Below are positions 1 to 6,443 of a stretch of DNA of 8,524 nucleotides, piece after piece (position 1 is the stretch's first letter; each line of letters starts with the position of its first letter). The position numbers and the translations under genes are program-made. This DNA comes from Anaerolineae bacterium (GTDB taxonomy: Bacteria; Chloroflexota; Anaerolineae; JAFGEY01). The notes beneath the pieces are model-generated. The model did no database searches. It saw only the letters and a list, made by a program, of their open reading frames with translations, and had not been told where the DNA came from. The stretch lies in contig JAFGEY010000004.1 in the NCBI GenBank assembly GCA_016931365.1, positions 1 to 8,524 of the forward strand. Reading direction: 5' to 3'.

Positions 1-116
1 CAAACCCAGTCGTCCGGCAAATCCTCGAACGGGGTGCCCGGCGCGATGCCGCCATCCGGGTCGCCAATCTCGGGATCGTAGACATAGCCGCAAGCCATAC
101 ATTCGTACTTTAGCAT
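1..116 (-). CDS. Rubredoxin, 3' end cut by window edge
   Basis: Rubredoxins are small cytoplasmic electron carriers that hold one iron in four cysteines. The first 38 codons are visible and begin [19 protein letters not shown]. This gives the first CxxCGY knuckle (Cys6 and Cys9) followed by the typical [22 protein letters not shown] stretch. The second knuckle, usually CPxCG, would begin at the next codon; the last two bases (TG) fit a cysteine. The ATG is supported by a GGGAGG Shine-Dalgarno a few bases upstream. It follows the Rieske gene by 28 bases on the same strand, so the two are probably co-transcribed and may serve the same redox route. The family call is firm. The partner enzyme is unknown, and the protein could also be part of an oxidative-stress system further left. 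Confidence 0.93.
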   Translation of the reverse strand, partial: MLKYECMACGYVYDPEIGDPDGGIAPGTPFEDLPDDWV

Positions 117-144
117 TATTTTCCTCCCTGAACGTGAACTGGAA

Positions 145-471
145 TTAAATAATGTCGGTCGTATCGACGCCGACCAGGATACGATTGCCTTCCACCTTGA
201 CCGGATGGGTGGGCAAGGGGATGGTCGCCGGCGGGCTGAGCACCTCACCGGTGGTCACATCGAAGCGCGCCCAATGGCAGGGACAACTGACCGTCTTGCC
301 GATGAATTGTCCCTTTTCCAGCGAGCACTCGCGGTGGGTACACTGCTCGTCGGTGGCATAGTACGCGCCATTGATGTTGTAAACCAATACCTTGCGCCCG
401 CCGGCCCAGGCCGAGCGCATCGTTCCAACCGCAAGTTCGTCCTTGGTGGCTACCTGGACAAAGTCGACCAT
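145..471 (-). CDS. Rieske-type [2Fe-2S] ferredoxin, 108 aa
   Basis: This is a stand-alone Rieske ferredoxin, a soluble one-electron carrier of the kind that feeds ring-hydroxylating dioxygenases (BphA3/NirD-like). The cluster ligands are all present: Cys44-x-His46 in CTHREC and Cys63-x-x-His66 in CPCHWARFD, 16 residues apart, with the usual T-G-E-V-L-S-P-P-A and P-L-P-T-H-P-V-K-V segments behind them. There is no signal peptide or membrane anchor, so a cytoplasmic location is expected, and about 105 residues is normal for the family. The ATG at 471 sits just after AAGGAGGG. No oxygenase alpha subunit is visible nearby. The neighbours are a rubredoxin downstream and a molybdenum hydroxylase operon upstream, so a role as an electron acceptor for that enzyme is possible but only inferred. 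Confidence 0.93.
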   Translation of the reverse strand: MVDFVQVATKDELAVGTMRSAWAGGRKVLVYNINGAYYATDEQCTHRECSLEKGQFIGKTVSCPCHWARFDVTTGEVLSPPATIPLPTHPVKVEGNRILVGVDTTDII

Positions 472-514
472 TGGCTACCCTCCTTGATTGCATACCAACT
501 TGGATTCTCGCCTC

Positions 515-543
515 ATTTTACTATATCTCGGACAAATGTGCAA
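515..543 (-). promoter_or_regulatory. Sigma-70-type promoter for the Rieske-rubredoxin pair
   Basis: On the minus strand a TTGCAC -35 box (538-543) is followed after exactly 17 bases by a TAAAAT -10 box (515-520). Transcription would start near 508, about 37 bases before the Rieske ATG. The -35 hexamer and spacing match those of the promoter ahead of the molybdenum hydroxylase operon. The rest of the 472-606 gap is A/T-rich with no gene and no convincing intrinsic terminator. Confidence 0.6.
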
Positions 544-606
544 AGAAAAACCTGCCGCAGCAACAAAAAGGAATCGCAAAAACTCGTTTTTATATCTAAA
601 AAAATT

Positions 607-1770
607 TCATTGAACGTAGACAACGATCAGTGACGTGCCCGGAGACATCATCCCATTGATGATCATGTTCGCCGTCTGGCCGTCCTTTTTGAAGGTCAAC
701 ACGGCCATCCCTTCCATCGACATACTGGCCGTCTCGTCTTTGGTCCACCCTGCCTCGGCATAGGCTGCCTCAAAAAACTCGACCGCCTCGTCACCCACCA
801 ACCCGGTTTGATAGAGGTCGTAATCGCCGCTTTGAGCCATCGCCTGCGCCGCAGTCAGATCGACGCCGGTCAGTTCGGAGGCGTCGTCCGGTTTGGGCAA
901 GCTCTTGGCAACGCCGTCGGATTCGGGTTCGGCGGCTACGGTTGGCGGCAGCGGGTTTTCATCCAGAGACATATCATCGATGATTTCGTCTTCCGGCGGT
1001 GGCGCGATCTTGACCGGCTTGTTGGCGTCCAGAATGTCCATCGCCATCTTGGTCGTGACCGGCGTGCCATCAGACTTGGTGCCGCTGATGTCGGCCTCGT
1101 ATCGAATCATCACATTCAGCTTTTTGGACACCCACACGCGCACCGTGCCGCCAGTGATTTCTATTCCCTCGCCCAAAGTCGAATTGGGCAGGTCTTTGGC
1201 ATCGGCCTTGTAGACACGGCAGTCGTGATCGTTGACCCTGGCGCTCTTTTTCTCCAGCTTGAATGCATCGATGTATTCGTCATTCACCAGGGTGTTCATC
1301 TCGAACACCTCTTCCGCTGCCCCTTGAGCATCAAAGACAATCCAGCCGCCCTGCTCGTTGTCGTAGAAAAAGCTCTGGTCGTCCAGTTGGATCATGTGGA
1401 TGATGTCGGTCTTGTCGGCCTGGGTCGTTTCGACGTACATCTCGCTGGCCGGCGGGTCCTGAACATACGCACCATGCCCGACCATTTTGGTCACCTGGTC
1501 GCCTTCGGTGCTCTCAAGGCTCAATTCGTAACGATAACTCTCCAGCGTGCCCAATGTCCCCAATGTGTCGCCGCCCGCCTCGACGTCATCGTCGTTTTCC
1601 TCGTCCGGCTCGGGCGTCTGCATCTCTTCGACCTTTTTTTCCACCTCTTCGACCACCTTGGTCAAGGCCACCTCTTTGCCTTTGTCGGTGATCATCGAGC
1701 ACACGCCGCAGCCCATCGTCAGCAGCGCCAGAATCAACAATCCTGAAAGCAACACGAATTTATTCCTCAT
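607..1770 (-). CDS. Secreted lipoprotein of unknown function, acidic, two putative domains, 387 aa
   Basis: I do not recognise a named family. Residues 1-21 form a lipoprotein signal peptide: a short basic N-terminus, a hydrophobic core and a lipobox LTMGC with Cys21 as the lipidation site. Residues 27-50 are charged and helix-prone, and residues 52-68 are an acidic linker (PEPDEENDDD). Residues about 75-255 look like the beta-rich LolA/LppX-like fold used by lipoproteins that bind hydrophobic ligands (an impression from pattern, not a match). A Pro/Asp/Glu-rich linker spans about 256-300. A short C-terminal domain (about 315-387) has the pattern AVEFFEAAYAEAGW and AVLTFKKDG, common in bacterial extracytoplasmic lipoproteins. 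The frame stays open upstream to 2250, but that part overlaps the Mo-subunit gene; the ATG at 1770, behind AAAGGAA and 17 bases after that gene's stop, is the believable start. Co-transcription with the enzyme is likely; the functional link is unknown. Confidence 0.85.
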   Translation of the reverse strand: MRNKFVLLSGLLILALLTMGCGVCSMITDKGKEVALTKVVEEVEKKVEEMQTPEPDEENDDDVEAGGDTLGTLGTLESYRYELSLESTEGDQVTKMVGHGAYVQDPPASEMYVETTQADKTDIIHMIQLDDQSFFYDNEQGGWIVFDAQGAAEEVFEMNTLVNDEYIDAFKLEKKSARVNDHDCRVYKADAKDLPNSTLGEGIEITGGTVRVWVSKKLNVMIRYEADISGTKSDGTPVTTKMAMDILDANKPVKIAPPPEDEIIDDMSLDENPLPPTVAAEPESDGVAKSLPKPDDASELTGVDLTAAQAMAQSGDYDLYQTGLVGDEAVEFFEAAYAEAGWTKDETASMSMEGMAVLTFKKDGQTANMIINGMMSPGTSLIVVYVQ

Positions 1771-1787
1771 TTTTCTATTTCCTTTCG

Positions 1788-3998
1788 TTATGAATTCTTT
1801 TTCATCGCCAGCCACACCCGTTCCGGCGTGGCCGGCGTCACACTCAAATAAACGCCCGTCGCATCGGCGATCGCGTCGAGCACGGCCGGCGTGGTCGGCA
1901 TCAAGGGCGTCTCGCCGAGGCCGGTCGCACCATACGGCCCGGTCGGGTCGGCCTTTTCGATCTGAATGTCCACAAATTCGGGCGGAATGTCGAGCGCGGT
2001 AGGCACGTGAAACTCGCTGAACCGTCGCGTGCGCAGCCGGCCGTCCCGGTGAATGATCTCTTCGCTCAAGGCGTAGCCGAGGCCCATCACCGCCCCGCCT
2101 GCCGACTGGCCGTAGACCATCGCCGGGTTGATCGCCTTGCCGATGTCGTTGGCTGCCCACAACTTGAGCAGATCGATCTCGCCCGTTTCGACGTCCACGT
2201 CGAGCAGCACCGCCTGCGCGCCAAAGCCATAGCTGATGTGTGGGTCGCACTCGCCGGTCGCTGGGTCCCAGGTCGTCGTCGGGCGACGGGTGCGCGCGCG
2301 GTAGGTGTATTCGGCGACGATGTGCCGCTCGCCCGTTTCTGCGCGCAGGATCGCCTCGCGTTGGGCCAGCGCCTCCTGGCAGGCATCATAGACCGCATTG
2401 CCCGAAGCATAGGTATGGCGCGACGCCGAGCACGACCCCGCGTTGGGCGACGTGCTCGTGTCGACAAAGGCAAAACGCACCTTTTCAATCGGCACATCTA
2501 GAGCCTCGGCGGCGATCTGCGACAGCGCGGTGAACACACCCTGCCCCACTTCGACGGCGGCCATGCGAACCAGCACGTGGTCGATCTCGCCGCTTGCGGT
2601 CAATTTGATCTCGATGCGGGCCGTCGATCTGTCGTCATAGGCAAAGGAATAGCCCACGTTCTTGTAGGCGCAGGCAATGCCGATGCCGCGCCGCTTGTAT
2701 GGCGCAGCGGGCTGCTCCGCTTGCGGCTTGTGCCAGTGCCCGTCCCGCTCAACCCACCCGGCAGCTCGCGCCGCCGCCTCCAGGCACTCTTTCATCCCCG
2801 TGCCGGGCGGCATCGCGTTGCCGGTGAGGGCAGTGCTCCCCTCAACCAGGATATTTTTCAAGCGGAACTCGACCGGGTCCATCCCAATCGCCCGCGCCAG
2901 CTTGTCGATCTGCAATTCATGGCCGATCGGCGCCTGTGCGCCGCCAAAACCGCGCATCGCCATCCCCGGCGCGTTATTGGTGTAGGCCGTATAGCCGTCG
3001 ATCTTGCAGGCCGGCCACACGTATGGCCCGCCGAGAAACGAGACGGCGTTGGACAGCACCGGCAAACTCGTGCTCTCGTACGCCCCCGCGTCGCTGACAC
3101 AGCGCGCCTCGATGGCCAGCAGCGTGCCGTCGTGCGCGCAGGCCGTTTTATAGTCCAGCCAAAAGCGGTGCCGCTTACCATGCCCCTGGATCGACTCTTC
3201 GCGCGTCCAGACCATCTTGACCGGGCGGCGCAGCTTGAACACGGCCGCCGCCACCAAGGGCTGCAACGACATATCCTCGCGCCCGCCAAACGCCCCACCG
3301 ACGGCCGGCACGAGCACGCGAATCTGCTCTTCCGGCAGATCAAAGATATGCGCCAATTGTCGAATATCGTCTTGCGGCCACTGTGTCGCCACGATCAACG
3401 CCAGCCGCCCGTCCTCGTCGATGTAGCCCAGGCAGGCCTCCGGCTGGAGGTAGGCGTGCTCGATGCACGGCGTCTCATAGTGACCCTCGACGATCACGTC
3501 GGCGCGCGCCAAGGCGGCGTCCACATCGCCGCGACGGATAAAGAGGTGCTTGAGCAGATTGCTGCCTCGCTCCGGGTGGACGAGCACCTCGTCCTTCAAC
3601 GCCTCGCGCGGATCGCTGACCACGGCCAGAGGTTCATAGTCCACCTTGACCAGCGCGGCGGCCTGCCGGGCCGCCGCCTCGGTTTCAGCGACGACGACGG
3701 CGATCCGGTCGCCGGTCCACTTGGCCGTGCCGCCGACGGGAATGAACACCTGCTGGTCGAAATAGTCGATGCCGTATTCGTTGACCGGCACATCCTGAGC
3801 GGTGATCACGTCGATCACGTGCGGCAAAGTCAGGGCTTTGCCGACATCAATGCCCACCACGCGCGCGTGCGGGTGTTTTGCCCAGACGACGGCGGCGTAC
3901 AACTGCCCCTCACGGTTGAAATCCTGCGGGTACTTGCGCCCGCCGGTCACTTTGGTGGCAATGTCGAACCGCTGCACGCTCTGCCCGACGACCTTCAT
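1788..3998 (-). CDS. Molybdopterin-binding catalytic subunit of a xanthine dehydrogenase-family hydroxylase, 736 aa
   Basis: This is the large subunit of a molybdenum hydroxylase, the part that binds molybdopterin and inserts a water-derived oxygen into the substrate. The aldehyde oxidase/xanthine dehydrogenase a/b hammerhead domain occupies about residues 15-125, and the Mo-binding domain follows. Active-site landmarks are visible: Gln206 in ATQWPQ (pairs with bovine Gln767), GGAFGGRE at 234-241 (Glu241, bovine Glu802), AMRG with Arg349 (bovine Arg880), GQG at 485-487, the NAGSCSASRHTYASGNAV loop, and the general base Glu696 in GLGETP (bovine Glu1261). The CO dehydrogenase loop (AYRCSFR) is absent, so this is not form I CoxL. 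Length is normal (XdhA and PaoC are about 730-760 aa). The ATG overlaps the small-subunit stop as ATGA. Having both the Glu and Arg is compatible with an N-heterocycle such as a purine, but many relatives share them, so the substrate stays open. Confidence 0.93.
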   Translation of the reverse strand: MKVVGQSVQRFDIATKVTGGRKYPQDFNREGQLYAAVVWAKHPHARVVGIDVGKALTLPHVIDVITAQDVPVNEYGIDYFDQQVFIPVGGTAKWTGDRIAVVVAETEAAARQAAALVKVDYEPLAVVSDPREALKDEVLVHPERGSNLLKHLFIRRGDVDAALARADVIVEGHYETPCIEHAYLQPEACLGYIDEDGRLALIVATQWPQDDIRQLAHIFDLPEEQIRVLVPAVGGAFGGREDMSLQPLVAAAVFKLRRPVKMVWTREESIQGHGKRHRFWLDYKTACAHDGTLLAIEARCVSDAGAYESTSLPVLSNAVSFLGGPYVWPACKIDGYTAYTNNAPGMAMRGFGGAQAPIGHELQIDKLARAIGMDPVEFRLKNILVEGSTALTGNAMPPGTGMKECLEAAARAAGWVERDGHWHKPQAEQPAAPYKRRGIGIACAYKNVGYSFAYDDRSTARIEIKLTASGEIDHVLVRMAAVEVGQGVFTALSQIAAEALDVPIEKVRFAFVDTSTSPNAGSCSASRHTYASGNAVYDACQEALAQREAILRAETGERHIVAEYTYRARTRRPTTTWDPATGECDPHISYGFGAQAVLLDVDVETGEIDLLKLWAANDIGKAINPAMVYGQSAGGAVMGLGYALSEEIIHRDGRLRTRRFSEFHVPTALDIPPEFVDIQIEKADPTGPYGATGLGETPLMPTTPAVLDAIADATGVYLSVTPATPERVWLAMKKNS

Positions 3999-4543
3999 GG
4001 CGTCACCTCCTTTCGCGACAAGTCGCGCTGCGGCGCAGCGAGGCGCTGCGATGCGAGATGCTGCGCGGCGAGATGCTGCGACGCAGCGAGGCGCTGCGCG
4101 GCGAGTTCGACCGCGTCGACGATCTGGTAATAGCCGGTGCAGCGGCAGATGTTGCCCGAAATGCCGGCCATAATCTCATCGCGCGTCGGGCTGGGGTTCT
4201 CGTCGAGCAGGGCTTTGGTGGCCAGGATCAGGCCCGGCGTGCAATAGCCGCACTGCGAGGCGAAACTGTCGATAAAGGCCTGTTGAATGACGTGCATTTC
4301 GCCGTCGTCGGCCAGCCCTTCGATCGTCGTCACTGCGCACCCGGCGGCTTTGGCCGCCGGATAGATGCACGAGAGGGTCGCCACGCCGTCGATGAGCACC
4401 GTACACGCGCCACATTCTCCCTCGCCGCAGCCGATCTTGACCCCGATTGCGCCCAGTTTGTCGCGCAAGATGTTGGCCAGCAGGTCGCCGGGTTCGATTT
4501 CAGCCGAAACCGCTGCCCCGTTGAGCACAAATTCAACCTTCAT
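3995..4543 (-). CDS. [2Fe-2S] small subunit of the molybdenum hydroxylase, with repetitive C-terminal tail, 182 aa
   Basis: This subunit carries electrons from the molybdenum site to FAD through two [2Fe-2S] clusters. The plant-ferredoxin-like N-terminal domain holds Cys39, Cys44, Cys47 and Cys59 (GCGEGECGACTV...SC). The four-helix C-terminal domain holds Cys98, Cys101, Cys133 and Cys135 (QCGYCTPG and ICRCTGYY). All eight ligands are present. Most family members end soon after this last motif, near 155-165 residues. Here residues 148-174 form an extra tail of near-repeats of LA(A/S)Q(R/H), encoded by an imperfect 15-18 base tandem repeat. The start overlaps the FAD-subunit stop as ATGA, and its own stop overlaps the Mo-subunit start in the same way, so the three subunits are translationally coupled. 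There is no Tat signal, so a cytoplasmic enzyme is expected. Confidence 0.95.
   Translation of the reverse strand: MKVEFVLNGAAVSAEIEPGDLLANILRDKLGAIGVKIGCGEGECGACTVLIDGVATLSCIYPAAKAAGCAVTTIEGLADDGEMHVIQQAFIDSFASQCGYCTPGLILATKALLDENPSPTRDEIMAGISGNICRCTGYYQIVDAVELAAQRLAASQHLAAQHLASQRLAAPQRDLSRKEVTP
4022..4102 (-). repeat. Imperfect 15-18 bp coding tandem repeat in the small-subunit tail
   Basis: Read on the minus strand, the segment cycles through CAG-(CGC/CAT)-CTC-GC(T/C/A)-(GCG/TCG), sometimes with one extra codon. It gives successive peptide units QRLAAS, QHLAA, QHLAS and QRLAAP. The unit length is always a multiple of three, so the reading frame is kept. Confidence 0.8.
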
Positions 4544-5415
4544 TGCGCCTCCTTTCCCGCCCGCAGCGCATTGTCCAGGGCGCGCCTGACCAGCACATCG
4601 ACCATCGCCGCGCGGTATTCCTGTGAGCCGCGCAGCAGGCTGGAGCGAGGGTTGGCGTCGGCCATTGCCAGCCCGGCGGCATCGGCAATCGCTTCATCGC
4701 TTACTGGCTTGTCGATCAAGGCCTGCTCGGCCCGAGTCGCGCGAAAAGGCGTTGGCGCGACTGGCCCCACGGCGATGCGCGCGTCGGTGATGACTTGATC
4801 GACTGCCTCAACCACTACACCCACGTTCAAGATGGGCAACACCAGTGCGCGGCGGCGGGCCAGCCGTTGAAAGTCGCTGCCGGCCGACGGCGACAAGGGC
4901 TTGAAGCGGATCGCCGTCACCATCTGGACACAGGGATCGATGGTACACACTCCGACATTCTCGTACATCTCGGCAATGGGCATCCAAATAGGCCCATCTA
5001 GTGAGGCTACTTGTACTTGGGCGTTCAGGGCAAAAAGGGCGACCGCGCCGTCGGCGGCGGGCAGGGCATTGACCACGTTGCCGGCCAACGTCGCCACGTT
5101 GCGAATCTGCGGGCTGCCCACGCTGCCACAGGCCCGGGCCAGCAGGCTGGCTCTGGCGCGGATCAACGGCGAAGCGGCCACCTGAGCGTGCGTGACCGTC
5201 GCACCGATGGCAATATAGCCGTCCTGCTCGCTGATTTGATTCAATCCGGGGATGCGGGTCACATCGACCATGGAGGTCGATGGGCATTGGCCGCGCTGGG
5301 CCTGGAGGACGAGGTCGGTGCCGCCGGCGATCAGCCGCGCCTCGCCATCAAAAGAAGCCAGCTTGTCCAGGGCATCGCTCACCGACTCGGCAATCAAATA
5401 ATGAGACCACACCAC
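4540..5415 (-). CDS. FAD-binding medium subunit of the molybdenum hydroxylase, 291 aa
   Basis: This subunit accepts electrons from the iron-sulfur clusters on FAD and passes them to an external acceptor. It has the two FAD-binding signatures of the CoxM/XdhB family: AGGTDL at residues 30-35 and the loop NVATLAGNVVNALPAADG at 106-123, where the family pattern is usually T-x-G-G-N. The conserved RLARRRAL...ILNVGV segment follows at 184-200, and the C-terminal CO-dehydrogenase flavoprotein domain runs to the end. About 290 residues is normal. The start is GTG at 5415, chosen because AAGGAGG lies seven bases upstream; the next codon is also GTG. It is the first gene of the operon and has its own promoter. 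Whether the final acceptor is NAD, a quinone or a small iron-sulfur protein cannot be read from the sequence. Confidence 0.94.
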   Translation of the reverse strand: MVWSHYLIAESVSDALDKLASFDGEARLIAGGTDLVLQAQRGQCPSTSMVDVTRIPGLNQISEQDGYIAIGATVTHAQVAASPLIRARASLLARACGSVGSPQIRNVATLAGNVVNALPAADGAVALFALNAQVQVASLDGPIWMPIAEMYENVGVCTIDPCVQMVTAIRFKPLSPSAGSDFQRLARRRALVLPILNVGVVVEAVDQVITDARIAVGPVAPTPFRATRAEQALIDKPVSDEAIADAAGLAMADANPRSSLLRGSQEYRAAMVDVLVRRALDNALRAGKEAQ

Positions 5416-5483
5416 TCAAGTACCTCCTTGTATCTGGTGGAAAGCGGGAATGACACGGCAGATGGCGGAAATCATTTCGATAT

Positions 5484-5512
5484 ATTGTACCTGATTCTCT
5501 TTACAGGTGCAA
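5484..5512 (-). promoter_or_regulatory. Sigma-70-type promoter for the molybdenum hydroxylase operon
   Basis: On the minus strand a TTGCAC -35 box (5507-5512) and a TACAAT -10 box (5484-5489) are separated by exactly 17 bases. Transcription would begin near 5477 and leave a leader of about 60 bases that ends in a strong AAGGAGG site ahead of the GTG start. Confidence 0.65.
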
Positions 5513-5553
5513 GATGTGGGATATTTGTGGGTGCATTTGCCGCCGTCATTCGT

Positions 5554-5582
5554 TTGCCAAAATTCGCATTTTGTGGTATATT
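5554..5582 (+). promoter_or_regulatory. Sigma-70-type promoter for rpsF-ssb-rpsR
   Basis: A TTGCCA -35 box (5554-5559) and a TATATT -10 box (5577-5582) are separated by 17 bases, and a TG one base upstream of the -10 box makes an extended -10 element. Start of transcription is expected near 5589, giving a leader of about 130 bases before the S6 start codon. Confidence 0.65.
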
Positions 5583-5596
5583 TCTGTCCGTCGCGG

Positions 5597-5640
5597 ACGA
5601 GGGTGCTGGATTTGGACGGGTTAATCCAAACGGCCCTCGT
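5597..5640 (+). promoter_or_regulatory. Leader hairpin of the rpsF operon, possible attenuator or ribosomal-protein binding site
   Basis: A perfect 7 bp outer stem (ACGAGGG 5597-5603 with CCCTCGT 5634-5640) encloses an asymmetric internal loop (7 bases against 3) and a 6 bp inner stem (TTTGGA 5611-5616 with TCCAAA 5625-5630) with an 8 base loop. It begins within about ten bases of the predicted transcript start and is followed by TCTTTTCT. rpsF leaders in many bacteria are known to bind the S6:S18 complex at a bulged stem. I cannot confirm that this structure belongs to that class; a weak attenuator is the alternative. Confidence 0.45.
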
Positions 5641-5719
5641 TCTTTTCTGCTCCTGACAAGACAATCGTCCGAGATTGCAAGATCAGGGGTAATCCCGTGG
5701 AAAGGAGGACTACCGCGAA

Positions 5720-6004
5720 ATGCATCCGTATGAAATCGCACTCATCATTCGTCCAGAAGTCGATGAAGCAGGGCAAAATGCCCTTGTTGAGCGCCTGAGT
5801 GAAATCCTGTCGGCGGATGGGGGCCAGGTCGACAAAGTGGAGACCTGGGGACGGCGTACGCTGGCCTATCCCATCAAAAAAGTGCAGGAGGGATTGTACT
5901 ATTTCATTCAGGGCCAATTTGCGCCCACGGTGCTGCCGGAAGTGGAACGGACGATAAAGCTGTCTGAAAACATCCTGCGGTATATGGTTATTCGCCAAGA
6001 GTAG
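5720..6004 (+). CDS. rpsF: 30S ribosomal protein S6, 94 aa
   Basis: S6 is a small-subunit ribosomal protein that binds the central domain of 16S rRNA as a heterodimer with S18. The sequence has the family's landmarks from end to end: MHPYEIALIIRPEVDEA at the start, the G-G-x-x-x-K-V-x-x-W-G-R-R-x-L-A-Y-P-I-K-K core at 34-54, the EGLYYFIQGQF strand, and the closing LRYMVIRQE. Length is that of a minimal S6 without an acidic C-terminal extension. AGGAGG lies 11 bases ahead of the ATG. It is the first gene of the usual rpsF-ssb-rpsR cluster, behind a strong promoter and a structured leader. Confidence 0.97.
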   Translation: MHPYEIALIIRPEVDEAGQNALVERLSEILSADGGQVDKVETWGRRTLAYPIKKVQEGLYYFIQGQFAPTVLPEVERTIKLSENILRYMVIRQE

Positions 6005-6028
6005 AGCAACTAGGTTAAGGGTGGGGTT

Positions 6029-6364
6029 ATGGCACAAGGATATAACAAAGTTGTGCTGATTGGTTACCTGGGGCGAGCTCCAGAAATGCGTTATACCCCA
6101 TACGGCAAACCTGTCACTTCGTTCAGTATCGTTTCGACGCAGGCCTGTGTTGCATCAGATGGGATGCGTCACGACGAGATCGATTGGTTCAACGTCGTCG
6201 CCTGGGGAATGCTGGCCGAGGAATGCAAAAGCAGTTTGCAGAAAGGCCAGCATGTGCTTGTCGAAGGTCGAATGAAGAACCGACGTTGGGTCGACGACGA
6301 TCAAATTGAGCGCAGTTGTGCCGAAGTGGTAGCCATACACATGGTCCCTCTGCAAACCGGGTAA
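6029..6364 (+). CDS. ssb: Short single-stranded DNA-binding protein, 111 aa, no acidic tail
   Basis: This is an OB-fold single-stranded DNA-binding protein, which coats exposed DNA during replication and repair. It begins with the family pattern [24 protein letters not shown]. Trp53 and Trp59 lie in the DWFNVVAWG strand, and the [12 protein letters not shown] segment follows. Only the OB domain is present: the protein stops at residue 111, without the flexible linker and the DDIPF-like tip that recruits partner proteins in typical 140-180 residue SSBs. No downstream frame restores such a tail. It lies 24 bases after rpsF, with a modest AAGGGTGGGG site, and 79 bases before rpsR. It may be an accessory paralogue or the main SSB of a lineage with short SSBs. 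Confidence 0.93.
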   Translation: MAQGYNKVVLIGYLGRAPEMRYTPYGKPVTSFSIVSTQACVASDGMRHDEIDWFNVVAWGMLAEECKSSLQKGQHVLVEGRMKNRRWVDDDQIERSCAEVVAIHMVPLQTG

Positions 6365-6443
6365 CCGATACCCCAGACGTATTCAACAATTAGCTTTGCC
6401 TATGGACAAGTCAGGTCCGGAGGCAGTTGAGGAGGTATTTACA

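Larger units (their letters stand above)
5416..5719. promoter_or_regulatory. Divergent intergenic control region between the Mo-hydroxylase and rpsF operons
   Basis: This gene-free stretch of 304 bases carries two back-to-back promoters (listed separately), with 41 bases between their -35 boxes. The motif TGTGG occurs on the plus strand at 5515, 5526 and 5572; the first two are one helical turn (11 bases) apart, and the third lies just upstream of the rpsF -10 box. A minus-strand open frame of 82 codons crosses the region, but it would start upstream of the promoter and has no recognisable protein features, so I do not count it as a gene. Confidence 0.6.

Noticed and set aside
590..612. A/T-rich short inverted repeat after the lipoprotein stop as an intrinsic terminator
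   Set aside because: Only a weak A/T stem can form, without a GC core.
808..1746. Plus-strand open frame of 312 codons opposite the lipoprotein gene
   Set aside because: It is antisense to a gene with a proper lipobox signal and ribosome-binding site, and its composition is unlike a real protein.
1771..2250. Upstream extension of the lipoprotein reading frame, which would make a 547 residue protein
   Set aside because: The extension is the Mo-subunit gene read in another frame. The signal peptide and ribosome-binding site place the true start at 1770.
1788..3998. Assignment of the operon as aerobic CO dehydrogenase (coxMSL)
   Set aside because: The gene order matches, but the AYRCSFR active-site loop of form I CoxL is absent; an AMRGFGGAQ segment is found instead.
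4020..4105. CRISPR-like or mobile repeat
   Set aside because: The repeats are short, contiguous and in frame, with no spacers, cas genes or terminal inverted repeats.
2577..4130. Long plus-strand open frame of 517 codons opposite the Mo-subunit gene
   Set aside because: It is the antisense shadow of a clearly conserved GC-rich gene. Its protein is rich in Arg and His with no recognisable domain.
5416..5664. Small minus-strand open frame of 82 codons ahead of the FAD subunit
   Set aside because: Its start lies upstream of the well-formed promoter at 5484-5512, it spans the divergent control region, and it has no good ribosome-binding site or domain.
6396..6443. Longer S18 start at TTG 6396 or ATG 6402
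   Set aside because: It would place the strong AGGAGG at 6430 inside the gene and add residues absent from S18 proteins. TTG 6444 fits the ribosome-binding site.
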